NCBI GenBank assembly: GCA_963833115.1
Contig: CAWHWS010000001.1
Span: forward strand, 62,001 to 126,000
Origin: Hasllibacter sp963833115
GTDB taxonomy: Bacteria; Pseudomonadota; Alphaproteobacteria; Rhodobacterales; Rhodobacteraceae
DNA length: 64,000 nt
Direction: 5' to 3'
Shown: in pieces, positions 10,677-18,691 of the stretch
Layout: each line of letters begins with the position of its first letter
Numbering within the stretch: position 1 is the stretch's first letter
The notes under the pieces: generated by a model
The model's database searches: none
What the model saw: the letters and a program-made list of their open reading frames with translations, nothing else
Told to the model about the DNA's origin: nothing
Position numbers and translations under genes: made by a program

Positions 10677-12536
10677 ATGCACGCCTACCGCTCCCACCTC
10701 TGCGACGAGCTGCGCGCCTCCGACGTCGGCGCCGAGGTGCGGCTCGCGGGCTGGGTCCACCGGGTGCGCGACCACGGGGGCGTGCTGTTCGTGGACCTGC
10801 GGGACCATCACGGGTTCACGCAGCTCATCGCCGACGGGGACAGCCCGGCCTTCGCGGGGCTGGAGGCGGTGCGCTCGGAATGGTGCGTGCGCGTGGACGG
10901 GACGGTGAAGGCGCGCGATCCGGCGCTGGTGAACGACAAGCTGCCGACCGGGGAGGTCGAGGTGTTCGTGCGCGGGCTTGAGGTGCTGGGCCGGGCGGAC
11001 GAGCTGCCGCTGCCGGTGTTCGGGGAGCAGGACTATCCCGAGGAGACGCGCCTCAAGTACCGGTTCCTGGATCTCAGGCGCGAGGGGCTCCATTCGCGCA
11101 TGGTGCTGCGCTCGGACGTGGTGCGCCACATGCGCGAGGCGATGTGGGGCCGGGGCTTCCGCGAATACCAGACGCCGATCCTGACGGCGAGCAGCCCCGA
11201 GGGCGCGCGCGACTTCCTGGTGCCGTCGCGGCTCCATCCGGGGAAGTTCTACGCGCTGCCGCAGGCGCCGCAGCAGTTCAAGCAGCTCATCATGATGTCG
11301 GGGTTCGACAAGTATTTTCAGATCGCGCCGTGCTTCCGGGACGAGGACCCGAGGGCGGACCGCTCGCCGACGGATTTCTACCAGCTCGACATGGAGATGT
11401 CCTTCGTCGAGCAGGAGGACGTCTTCGCGGCGATCCAGCCGGTGATCGCGGGGGTGTTCGAGCGCTTCGGCGGGGGGCGGACGGTCGATGCGGAATGGCC
11501 GCGGATCACCTACGCGGACGCCGCGCTGCGCTACGGGACGGACAAGCCGGACCTGCGCAACCCGATCGAGATGCAGGTGGTGTCCGAGCATTTCCGCGAC
11601 GGGGGCTTCGGACTTTTCGCCGACATTCTGAAGAAGGATGGGACCGAGATCCGCGCCATCCCGGCCCCGGGGGGCGGCTCGCGCAAGTTCTGCGACCGGA
11701 TGAACAAGTTCGCCCAGGAGCAGGGGCTGCCGGGGATGGGGTACATTTTCTGGCGCAAGAAAGACCCGGCATCGGTGGATCAAGCCGGCTACAATGAGGC
11801 GGTTGCCAACGCGGCCTCCGAAGAGGGTAAGGTCAAAGCAGCGCGCGACTATCTCTGGGAGGCCGCTGGTCCGATAGCGAAGAACATCGGAGCGGAACGC
11901 TCCGATGCGATCCGCGATCAACTTGGCCTCAAGGACGGGGACGCGGCGTTCTTCCTCGGCGGGCGGCCCTCGGATTTCGAGGCGGTCGCGGGGCGGGCTC
12001 GGACGGTGATCGGGGAGGAGCTGGGGCTGACGGACGAGGGGCGCTTCGCGTTCGCCTGGATCGTTGACTTCCCGATGTACGAGCGGGACGAGGAGGGGGT
12101 CATCGACTTCAGCCACAACCCGTTCTCCATGCCGCAGGGGGGCATGGAGGCGCTGGACGGGCCGCCCGAGGCGGTGCTGGGGTATCAGTACGACTTGGCG
12201 TGCAACGGCTACGAGCTGATCTCGGGGGCGATCCGCAACCACGTGCCGGAGGTCATGTTCCGCGCGTTCGAGATCGCGGGATACGGCGAGGCGGAGGTGC
12301 GGCGGCGCTTCGGCGGGATGGTGGAGGCGCTGCGCTACGGGGCGCCGCCGCACGGGGGGTGCGCGGCGGGGATCGACCGGATCGTGATGCTCCTGGCGGA
12401 CGAGCCGAACATCCGCGAGGTCATCATGTTCCCGATGAACCAGCAGGCGCAGGACCCGATGATGGGCGCGCCGTCCGAGCCCGAGCCCGCGCAGCTCCGC
12501 GAGCTGCGGCTGCGGGTCCTGCCGCCGGACGCGTGA
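10677..12536 (+). CDS. aspS: Aspartyl-tRNA synthetase
   Basis: Charges tRNA-Asp (and, in bacteria lacking AsnRS, often tRNA-Asn). The protein is 619 residues from the ATG at 10677. It has an N-terminal OB fold (EVRLAGWVHRVRDHGGVLF), the class II motif 2 region CFRDEDPRADRSPTDFYQLD, the bacterial GAD insertion domain, and motif 3 GGCAAGIDRIVML near the end. A segment of about 34 residues (DNA 11757-11858) between GYIFWR and EAAGPIAKNIG looks longer than in relatives I remember and is encoded by visibly AT-richer DNA, extending to about 11935. No frameshift is present and all catalytic motifs are intact, so it should be functional. Confidence 0.95.
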   Translation: MHAYRSHLCDELRASDVGAEVRLAGWVHRVRDHGGVLFVDLRDHHGFTQLIADGDSPAFAGLEAVRSEWCVRVDGTVKARDPALVNDKLPTGEVEVFVRGLEVLGRADELPLPVFGEQDYPEETRLKYRFLDLRREGLHSRMVLRSDVVRHMREAMWGRGFREYQTPILTASSPEGARDFLVPSRLHPGKFYALPQAPQQFKQLIMMSGFDKYFQIAPCFRDEDPRADRSPTDFYQLDMEMSFVEQEDVFAAIQPVIAGVFERFGGGRTVDAEWPRITYADAALRYGTDKPDLRNPIEMQVVSEHFRDGGFGLFADILKKDGTEIRAIPAPGGGSRKFCDRMNKFAQEQGLPGMGYIFWRKKDPASVDQAGYNEAVANAASEEGKVKAARDYLWEAAGPIAKNIGAERSDAIRDQLGLKDGDAAFFLGGRPSDFEAVAGRARTVIGEELGLTDEGRFAFAWIVDFPMYERDEEGVIDFSHNPFSMPQGGMEALDGPPEAVLGYQYDLACNGYELISGAIRNHVPEVMFRAFEIAGYGEAEVRRRFGGMVEALRYGAPPHGGCAAGIDRIVMLLADEPNIREVIMFPMNQQAQDPMMGAPSEPEPAQLRELRLRVLPPDA

Positions 12537-12561
12537 GGCGCGCGCGCCCCGGGCGGGGGCG

Positions 12562-13323
12562 CTAGACGGCGACCGGCGGAGCCGGGGGGGCGGAGTCCAG
12601 CCGGGTCCGCACCAGGCAGGAGAGGCGTTCGGCGGCGGCGGGGGCGCCGCCCTGCGCGGCGGCGACGGCCGCGGCGTGGAGCTCTGCGTCGCCGGCGCTC
12701 GCGGCGACGCCGACGAGGAAGCCCGCGACGTAGCCGCCCGGCCCGTCCTGCGGGCCCGGCCCGCCGGGCGCGTCCGCGTCGCCCAGGAGCGAGGCGGCAT
12801 GGGCGAGGTCGTCGCGGAAGGCCTCCGCGTCGACGGGGATCTCGTTGAGGTCGAGGGCGCGGGGGCCCAGCGGGCGGGCATCGGCCGGCAGGACCGCGAG
12901 CACCGCTTCCTGGAAGGCGGCGACCGAGGCCACGGGCTTGGCGATGAACGCGTCGGCCCCGGCCTGGGTGGCGGCGTCCTCGAGCGCGGGATCGCCGGAG
13001 AGGCCGATCACCGCGTCGACGCGCGGGCGGCCCAGGTGCAGGCGCTCGATCAGCTCGGTGCCCGGCCCGTCCGGCAGGCCGAGGTCGACGATCACCACGT
13101 TCGGGAACCAAGTCGCCAGATGCCGGGAGGCCGCGCCGAGCGTGCTCGCCCGGCGGATGCGCGCCCCCGAGCGCAGGCACATCAGGCGGATCGCCTCGCC
13201 GGCGACGCGGCTGTCCTCCACCACGAGGACCTGCTGTCCGAGGAGCGGGCGCCTGGCGGTGGGCACGGGGCGCGTGGGCAGGTTCGCGGCCAGCTCGGGC
13301 GGGAGCGAAGGTGCATGCGGCAT
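12562..13323 (-). CDS. CheY-like response regulator with unassigned C-terminal region
   Basis: A 253-residue protein. A receiver domain occupies about residues 30-147: acidic pair VVEDSR (Glu36/Asp37), phospho-acceptor Asp80 in VVIVDLGLPDG, Ser109 and Lys129 in FIAKPV. The remaining 105 residues are Ala-rich and helical, with no DNA-binding or enzymatic motif I can identify; a helical phosphotransfer-like or dimerisation role is possible. The ATG at 13323 is chosen because AGGAGACAGTC lies just upstream. No histidine kinase is adjacent, so it is an orphan here. Two GANTC sites, the CcrM methylation target, lie upstream at 13338 and 13383, which would fit cell-cycle control through GcrA/CtrA but is unproven. 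Confidence 0.75.
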   Translation of the reverse strand: MPHAPSLPPELAANLPTRPVPTARRPLLGQQVLVVEDSRVAGEAIRLMCLRSGARIRRASTLGAASRHLATWFPNVVIVDLGLPDGPGTELIERLHLGRPRVDAVIGLSGDPALEDAATQAGADAFIAKPVASVAAFQEAVLAVLPADARPLGPRALDLNEIPVDAEAFRDDLAHAASLLGDADAPGGPGPQDGPGGYVAGFLVGVAASAGDAELHAAAVAAAQGGAPAAAERLSCLVRTRLDSAPPAPPVAV

Positions 13324-13469
13324 GACTGTCTCCTGGCGAATCCTCGCCATCCCACTTGGCGTCCGCGAAGTTGACGAAGTGTGAATCCGGGGACCGATCG
13401 CGCGCGGGGGGGGGTGGACCGCCGCCGCGCCCCTGCCGATAAGGGCGCCGCCTCGAGGGGGAGACGCGC

Positions 13470-13868
13470 ATGATCGGCCGCCTGAACCATGTCGCGATCG
13501 CGGTGCCGGACCTTGACGCCGCCGCCGCCGCCTATGCCGGGCCGCTGGGCGCGCGGGTCGGGGCGGCGCGCGACCTGCCCGAGCACGGGGTGCGGGTGGT
13601 TTTCGTCGACCTGCCGGGCGCGAAGGTGGAGCTCCTGCACCCGCTGGGCGAGGACAGCCCGATCGCGGGGTTCCTGGCGCGGCATCCGGCCGGGGGCATC
13701 CACCACCTCTGCTACGAGGTCGCGGACCTCGGCGCGGCCGCCGAGCGCCTGGCGGCGGAGGGCGCGCGCGCCCTGGGCCCGGCCCGGATCGGAGCGCATG
13801 GCAAGCCGGTGATGTTCCTCCATCCCAAGGACTTCCAGGGCGTCCTCGTCGAGCTCGAGGAGGCCTGA
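13470..13868 (+). CDS. mce: Methylmalonyl-CoA epimerase
   Basis: Interconverts (2R)- and (2S)-methylmalonyl-CoA in propionyl-CoA oxidation and the ethylmalonyl-CoA pathway. It is 132 residues, the family's usual length, with two VOC-fold repeats. Metal ligands are visible as His7 (RLNHVAIAV), the HHLCYEV histidine near residue 75, and the Glu near the C-terminus in VLVELEE. The ATG has GGGGGAGAC upstream. It is followed directly by a DUF1467 gene, a pairing I recall as common in Rhodobacterales. Functional partners in the window are meaB (33.7 kb) and prpE (48 kb); the mutase itself is not present. Confidence 0.93.
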   Translation: MIGRLNHVAIAVPDLDAAAAAYAGPLGARVGAARDLPEHGVRVVFVDLPGAKVELLHPLGEDSPIAGFLARHPAGGIHHLCYEVADLGAAAERLAAEGARALGPARIGAHGKPVMFLHPKDFQGVLVELEEA

Positions 13869-14168
13869 ATGGCGATCACGAGCGCCATCGTCCTCTTCGC
13901 GGTGATCTGGTTCCTGGTGCTGTTCTGCGTGCTGACGGTGCGCCTCGAGACGCAGGGCGACCGGGGCGCCGTCCTGCGCGGGACCCATGCCGGCAGCCCG
14001 GAGAGCCCGCGCATGTGGCGACGGGTCTGGATCACGACCGGCATCACCGCGGTGCTCTGGGCGCTGGCCTGCGCGGTGATCCTGTCGGGGGCGGTGTCGG
14101 TGCGCGACTTCGACCTGTTCTCCCGCTGGGGACTGGCCGGGGAGCCCTGGAGCGAGCCGGCGGACTAG
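13869..14168 (+). CDS. DUF1467 family small membrane protein
   Basis: A 99-residue protein with two transmembrane helices (about 5-25 and 53-75) and the family's FAVIWFLVLFCVLTVRLETQGD opening. The family is alphaproteobacterial, of unknown function, and usually lies beside mce or proS. The ATG immediately follows the mce stop with no gap, so the two genes are translationally linked. It converges with the EI24 gene, sharing the bases CTAG of the two stop codons. Confidence 0.85.
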   Translation: MAITSAIVLFAVIWFLVLFCVLTVRLETQGDRGAVLRGTHAGSPESPRMWRRVWITTGITAVLWALACAVILSGAVSVRDFDLFSRWGLAGEPWSEPAD

Positions 14169-14890
14169 TCCGGGGCGGCGACCGCCGGGTGCCGGGACGG
14201 GTCCCACAGGCGGTGGAACAGATGGGTGAAGGTCGCGGCGCCCAGGATCGGGACGGTCAGGTTGAGGACCGGCACCGTCAGCGGCACCGCCATCAGGACG
14301 CCCGCGATCCAGATCGCGAGCGGGTGGCGCCGGCGCAGGGCCTTCGCGCCCGCCCGGCCGAGGCGGCGGACGGCGACGAGCTGGAAGTACTCCCGCCCCA
14401 GGAGGAAGCCGTTCACCGCCCAGAAGACGAACGGCGCCAGCGGGGCCAGCAGGAGGTAGGCGAGGAGCGCGGCGACGTTGGCGGCCACCAGGACGGCGAG
14501 GAAGCCGAGGCTTTCGCGCGCGCTCTCGACGAGGCCGAGGCGGCGGGCGGGGGCGAGGTGGGGGTGGTGGCGCGCCTCGACCGCGTCGGCCACGTCGTCG
14601 AGGAAGAGCCCGGTGAAGAGGGCGGCGACGGGCACCATCAGGAAGATCGAGGCGACGAGGAAGGCGATCAGCCCGGCGCCGGAGGCGAGCTCGTCGAGGA
14701 AGGTGACCGGGCCGATCCAGGGCAGGCGCACCGCGTCCGGGACGAGCGCGCCGAGCCCGGCGAAGGAGAGCCAGGCGAGGGCCGCGAGCAGGAGCGCCGC
14801 GAGGCCGACGCCGAGCGCGAAGGTGCGCACGAAGCGCGGATCGCCGAGCTGCCCCAGCGCGAGGAGGGTGGAGGCGAGGACGTGGGTCAT
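14165..14890 (-). CDS. EI24/CysZ-like membrane protein
   Basis: A 241-residue polytopic protein with four to six hydrophobic helices. It has the family hallmark FLVASIFLMVPVAALFTGLF followed by LDDVADAVEARHHP, and later a NGFLLGREYFQL segment. Members include the sulfate permease CysZ of enterobacteria and eukaryotic EI24; most alphaproteobacterial versions have no tested function. No cysteine-biosynthesis gene is nearby, so a sulfate role is only a possibility. The start ATG at 14890 lies 23 bp from the nitroreductase stop, and both genes read the same way. Confidence 0.8.
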   Translation of the reverse strand: MTHVLASTLLALGQLGDPRFVRTFALGVGLAALLLAALAWLSFAGLGALVPDAVRLPWIGPVTFLDELASGAGLIAFLVASIFLMVPVAALFTGLFLDDVADAVEARHHPHLAPARRLGLVESARESLGFLAVLVAANVAALLAYLLLAPLAPFVFWAVNGFLLGREYFQLVAVRRLGRAGAKALRRRHPLAIWIAGVLMAVPLTVPVLNLTVPILGAATFTHLFHRLWDPSRHPAVAAPD

Positions 14891-14913
14891 GGCGGCGGGC
14901 GGCCCCGGGGCCC

Positions 14914-15480
14914 CTAGTCGCGCCAGTCGACCTTGGCCGCGATGTCCGGGCGGGGGCGGTCGGGCGGCGTGGCCGAGGCGGTGCCGATATGGACCATGCC
15001 GACGACGCGCTCGCCCTCCCGGAGGCCGATCGCGCCCTGCATCAGCTCGAAATCGTGCGCGGCCCAGCCGGTGACCCAGCCCGCGCCCCAGCCGGCCGCG
15101 AGGGCCGCGTTGACGAGGGCGGCGCAGGCGGCGCCGGCGGAATAGGTCTGCTCGACGGGGGGGAAGCGGTCGGTGTCCTGCGGGCTCTCGACCACGGCGA
15201 CGACGAGGGGGGAGGTATCGTAGGGGAAGGCGGCCTTCTCCGCGTCCCCGGCGGGCATGCCGCGGAGCTTGGCGACGGCGCGCACGGTGTCGGCGAGGGC
15301 GGCGCGCGTCTCGGGTCCGATGACGATCAGGCGCCAGGGCTCGAGCGCGCCGTGGTCGGGGACGCGCAGGGCGGTGGCCATGAGGCGGGTCAGCTCGTCG
15401 CGGTCCGGCGCGGGGGCCGTGAGCGTCTTGGGCGAATGGGAGCGGCGGCTCTCGAGGAAGTCGGTGGCGGTCTGGGTCAT
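14914..15480 (-). CDS. Nitroreductase family FMN-dependent oxidoreductase
   Basis: A 188-residue member of the nitroreductase/YdjA-type flavoprotein family. It starts TATDFLESRRSHSPKTL (FMN-phosphate-binding Arg-Arg-Ser region), then has APDHGALEPWRLIVI (substrate/FMN loop) and GWGAGWVTGW (glycine-rich FMN contact). Such small members reduce nitro or quinone-like compounds with NAD(P)H; the physiological substrate is unknown. The ATG at 15480 is used because family similarity starts there; the frame open to 15621 includes non-conserved sequence. About 170 bp of partly AT-richer spacer separates it from the next gene upstream. Confidence 0.87.
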   Translation of the reverse strand: MTQTATDFLESRRSHSPKTLTAPAPDRDELTRLMATALRVPDHGALEPWRLIVIGPETRAALADTVRAVAKLRGMPAGDAEKAAFPYDTSPLVVAVVESPQDTDRFPPVEQTYSAGAACAALVNAALAAGWGAGWVTGWAAHDFELMQGAIGLREGERVVGMVHIGTASATPPDRPRPDIAAKVDWRD

Positions 15481-15648
15481 GGCCGACGATCTGGGCGGAG
15501 GGAGGCGGGGGGTCAAGGGCGGGGGCGCCGCATGCCAGGAGGCCAACCTCCTCGTGCAGACCTCGGTGTTTGCTAGCGAAGGCCCCCGCAGTCCCCGTGG
15601 CGCTGCGAGAAGCGGCGTCAATACTATGTTGCCGCCAACCCTGCCAGT

Positions 15649-16290
15649 TTACCCACCGGTGGTGTCAGCGATCTCGAAGTAATCTACCCTGATTGGGTTT
15701 TCTGGCGCTTCGGGATCGGTGCTAAATACCGTAAATCTCACTGGTCCAGGCGGTCGGATGGAAACATGCGTTCCGATCTCGTACCACGTGGTTTCATCGA
15801 AGCTGTACTCGCCTGTGTATTCTACGCCCTTCTTAGTCACCCTCAACGAATAGGGCCGAAGATCGCTACGTCCGATGCGTACCTCATACGCCGAACGTTC
15901 GCCACTCAAATATTTGCTTCCATAAAATACCCAGCTCGTGCAACAACTAATGTAGAATCCGAAGTTGAGTCCAAACTCACCATCGCCAAAGCGAATGTTT
16001 GTTCCTTGATAGGTATGCTCCGGAGTTGTAGCGAACCTTACGGTAACAGCATAGTCCTCTGGGAGTTCGCTATTATACTCGATCGCATTCTTTGTATCAT
16101 GATTGGTGAGCAGCAAAAGATACTCCCCGTCGACCAACGCCATCCGATTAGGGTCGGAATTGAGAATGCGGAACTCCGGCGCCAGAGAATCCGCAATGAA
16201 ATCGTCGCGGAAATCGAACGACTCTTGGGCCGTGGCGGCCTGTGCTGTCGCGAATGCAAGGGATGCCGCAAGGGCCAAGCTTGAACGCAT
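15649..16290 (-). CDS. Secreted ConA-like (LamG-type) domain protein, unknown function
   Basis: A 213-residue protein with a signal peptide (MRSSLALAASLAFATAQA, cleavage about residue 22) behind a good GAGGTGACG ribosome-binding site. The mature part is rich in beta strands. It opens with FDFRDDFIADSLAPEF and the segment FRILNSDPNRMALVDGEYL, and has a YAVTVRF strand and RPPGPVRFTVFS, the layout of concanavalin-A-like sandwich domains that bind or cleave glycans. No catalytic residues are recognisable, so a binding or structural role is likelier. The gene is clearly AT-richer than its neighbours, with codons rare elsewhere in the window, which suggests recent acquisition together with the next gene. 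Confidence 0.6.
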   Translation of the reverse strand: MRSSLALAASLAFATAQAATAQESFDFRDDFIADSLAPEFRILNSDPNRMALVDGEYLLLLTNHDTKNAIEYNSELPEDYAVTVRFATTPEHTYQGTNIRFGDGEFGLNFGFYISCCTSWVFYGSKYLSGERSAYEVRIGRSDLRPYSLRVTKKGVEYTGEYSFDETTWYEIGTHVSIRPPGPVRFTVFSTDPEAPENPIRVDYFEIADTTGG

Positions 16291-16371
16291 AATCGTCACC
16301 TCTCGTGTTGGAGGACTTCCCCCTTCGCCGCGTCGGCCCAGACATAGGACCGGGCGTATTGGCCGGCGCAA

Positions 16372-16896
16372 TCAGAACTCCTGGTCGAGCTCAACCAGGA
16401 ACTGCGTCTGCGATCGGACGGACTTTACCTCGCCGGGGGCCCAGACGTCCGCGCCGGCCAGGAGCGCCACGGCCCGACCCCCCAAGGCCGGCGCGGGCGG
16501 CGCGTCAGCGGGCCGGGCAATCAGATCCCCCGGAGCGGCCGTCCCGTCCCGTCCGAACCGGAAGCGGATTGCCACCTCCTCGTCCGACGCCCCCAGCACG
16601 ATTGCGGGATAGAGGCATGTCCCGGAAGCGCGTGGGGCGAGAACGTCGTCGCCCCGTTCGAAGGATGCTGTCGCGGTGCGGGCGGGGGCGGCTAGCTCTC
16701 CGGTCGTTGAGCCCGTGATCACCACGTCGCTCGGGAATGAATCGTCAGACGACCGATACGGCCCATCGATATAGGAGGTCGGCACGTGCACGATGATCGC
16801 AGCCAGGAGGAGGCAAGGTCCGACAACCCGCAGCTTGCGCTGCGCCGAAGCCTCGAACGCGGGGATCTTCACGATTCCGAAATCACTTCCGCCCAA
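16372..16896 (-). CDS. Hypothetical membrane protein with no conventional start codon
   Basis: The coordinates use a TTG at 16896 (174 residues), but the reading frame stays open and membrane-like further upstream, to a stop at 16987-16989. The extra codons read LPDGFGYLLLVLALVLGLAPYL, an obvious transmembrane helix, so translation probably begins beyond 16950, yet no ATG, GTG or TTG is present there. A second helix (GPCLLLAAIIVHVPTSYI) follows at about residues 26-43, then a soluble domain of about 120 residues that I do not recognise. Either a CTG start is used or the 5' end was lost. The 16990-17179 interval upstream is AT-rich and holds no gene I can support. Confidence 0.45.
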   Translation of the reverse strand: MGGSDFGIVKIPAFEASAQRKLRVVGPCLLLAAIIVHVPTSYIDGPYRSSDDSFPSDVVITGSTTGELAAPARTATASFERGDDVLAPRASGTCLYPAIVLGASDEEVAIRFRFGRDGTAAPGDLIARPADAPPAPALGGRAVALLAGADVWAPGEVKSVRSQTQFLVELDQEF

Positions 16897-17179
16897 GTAG
16901 GGGGCCAGACCGAGAACGAGAGCCAGGACGAGCAGAAGGTAGCCGAAACCATCGGGCAGGTTCAGTATCTGCAGGAGGTTCGAATCTTATACGAGACTAT
17001 GCTGATCCATCTCGTTCCGGAAACAGGCAGCCGGCAATGTCGAGCCTCGGCCCTTCGGGATAGTCTACCCGTCGGTCTGCGCCGAGTTCGTTTCCAGCAC
17101 GATAGGGGGTGTAGTTGATATATCAAGACATTTGAGGCGCTGTCCCTTGGCGCCCTTTCATCAAGACGAGTTGACCTCG

Positions 17180-17437
17180 TCACCCGCCCGCCGCCGGCGC
17201 GGTCCTGCGGTAGATTCCTTCCGGCAGGTTGAGCGCGGCCGAGAGGTCGCGGACCTGGGCCATGGTGAGGGTGATGGTGCGGGGCGGGCCCTCAAGGTCG
17301 CGGGGGTCGTCCTGGGTGAGGGTCACGCAATCCTCGAAGGCGGTGACGATGACCTCCGCCGCCGGGGCGGCGCCGGGGGCGCCCTCGTCGATGAGGGTGA
17401 CGACGGTGGCGTCGAACTCGTGCTCGATGGTGAACAT
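17180..17437 (-). CDS. Conserved hypothetical protein, 85 residues
   Basis: A small acidic soluble protein beginning MFTIEHEFDATVVTLIDEG and ending in VRDLSAALNLPEGIYR. Predicted as a beta-rich N-terminal half (FEDCVTLTQDD) followed by one C-terminal helix. I recall similar short proteins in Rhodobacterales but no function. There is no signal peptide or membrane segment. It is followed on the same strand, across a 31-bp gap, by nothing but AT-richer spacer, and is preceded by the DCC gene; the two may form an operon. Confidence 0.6.
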   Translation of the reverse strand: MFTIEHEFDATVVTLIDEGAPGAAPAAEVIVTAFEDCVTLTQDDPRDLEGPPRTITLTMAQVRDLSAALNLPEGIYRRTAPAAGG

Positions 17438-17468
17438 GCGCGCACCCTGCCGCCAGGGGGCGCCGGGA

Positions 17469-17855
17469 TCAACCGCGGCGGGCCCGGCGGCGGTGCAGGG
17501 CGTAGAGCGCGGGGGCGAGCGCGCGCTCGTAGAGGGCGGCCGCGAGCGGCCGGACGGGGCGGGCGCCGGTCAGGCGCGACAGCCAGCGCCAGCCGGGCAT
17601 GGCGGCCCACATCGCGCGGTTCGCGTCGAGCCCGCGCAGGAGCGCGCCGCCGCGCACCGCGTGCAGCCGGCGCGCCGCCTCGTCCGCGGTCAGGCCGTGG
17701 GCGGCGAGGTCGGCCTCGGCGATCGGCGTGAACCGCACCGGCAGGCCCCGCGCCGCGGCGCGCCGCGCGTGGCCGCCCACCTCGGCCCGGCAGATCGGGC
17801 ATTCGGCGTTGTAGATGACCTCCAGCGGCGGGTCCTGCGGCGTTCGTGATCCCAT
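17469..17855 (-). CDS. DCC (DUF393) thiol-disulfide oxidoreductase-like protein
   Basis: A 128-residue protein with the family's redox motif C-x-x-C inside NAECPICRAEVGGHARR (residues about 16-32), preceded by the LEVIYNAECP strand. It also has a conserved C-terminal half (RGLDANRAMWAAMPGWRWL). DCC proteins are thioredoxin-fold relatives whose targets are mostly unknown. It is cytoplasmic, with no signal peptide. It is divergent from the M48 lipoprotein gene across about 80 bp. Confidence 0.82.
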   Translation of the reverse strand: MGSRTPQDPPLEVIYNAECPICRAEVGGHARRAAARGLPVRFTPIAEADLAAHGLTADEAARRLHAVRGGALLRGLDANRAMWAAMPGWRWLSRLTGARPVRPLAAALYERALAPALYALHRRRARRG

Positions 17856-17938
17856 GACGGCCGATCTAGGGCGCCGGGCGCTGGCGTCCCGCGCCGCAGG
17901 GCCTAGAGTGGGGGGTGACCCGAGCCGAGGAGCCGCCG

Positions 17939-18691
17939 ATGACCGTCCTGACCTCTCCCATCCGCCTTGGCGCGGCCGCGCTTGCGCTCGCCGGGCTGCT
18001 CGGCGCGTGCGCGCCGATCCAGGTGACGACGGGGGCGGGGGCGGGCCCGGGGCCGGGGCCGGTGCGGGCCTCCGCGCCCGTGACGGACCGCGTGCCCCAG
18101 AGCGAGGCGCGCGCGAACTTCATCGCGGTCGTGCGGCAGGTCGAGCCGGTCGCCGAGCAGGTCTGCCGCGAGCGGGCGGCGCGGGGCACGAACTGCGACA
18201 TCCGCATCGTGATCGACGACCGCCCGAACCAGCCGCCGAACGCGTTCCAGACGCGCAACCGGCAGGGCGACCCGATCGTGGGCTTCACGCTCGCCCTCAT
18301 CGCCGACGCGCGCAATCGCGACGAGATCGCCTTCGTCCTGGGCCACGAGGCGGCGCACCACATCGCGGGGCACATCGACCGGGGCGCGGCGGCGGCGCAG
18401 GCGGGCGGCGCGTTCGGGGCGGTGCTGGCGGGCGCCGCCGGGCTGGGCCGGGCCGAGGCGCAGCAGCTCGCGCGCGCGGGCGCCCTGGTGGGCTCGCGGC
18501 GCTTCGGGCAGTCGGCCGAGCTCGAGGCCGACGCGCTCGGCACGCGGATCGCGGCGCGCGCGGGCTACGACCCGGTGCGCGGCGCGCGCTTCTTCGAGCG
18601 GCTGCCCGATCCCGGCGACCGGTTCCTCGGCACCCACCCGCCCAACGCGCAGCGCCAGGCCCAGGTCGCGCGGGTCGCGGCCTCGCTTTGA
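17939..18691 (+). CDS. M48 family zinc metallopeptidase lipoprotein
   Basis: A 250-residue protein. It has a lipoprotein signal peptide ending in the lipobox LGAC (Cys about residue 24), then a Gly/Pro linker. The catalytic motif HEAAH is at residues 136-140 within VLGHEAAHHIAGHI, and the third zinc ligand is in the ELEADALGTRIAARAGYDP segment. This is the BepA/LoiP-like group of periplasmic M48 peptidases that degrade misassembled outer-membrane proteins. The ATG at 17939 is preferred to an in-frame start at 17915 because the signal peptide begins there. The last bases overlap the TTG start of the downstream esterase. Confidence 0.88.
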   Translation: MTVLTSPIRLGAAALALAGLLGACAPIQVTTGAGAGPGPGPVRASAPVTDRVPQSEARANFIAVVRQVEPVAEQVCRERAARGTNCDIRIVIDDRPNQPPNAFQTRNRQGDPIVGFTLALIADARNRDEIAFVLGHEAAHHIAGHIDRGAAAAQAGGAFGAVLAGAAGLGRAEAQQLARAGALVGSRRFGQSAELEADALGTRIAARAGYDPVRGARFFERLPDPGDRFLGTHPPNAQRQAQVARVAASL

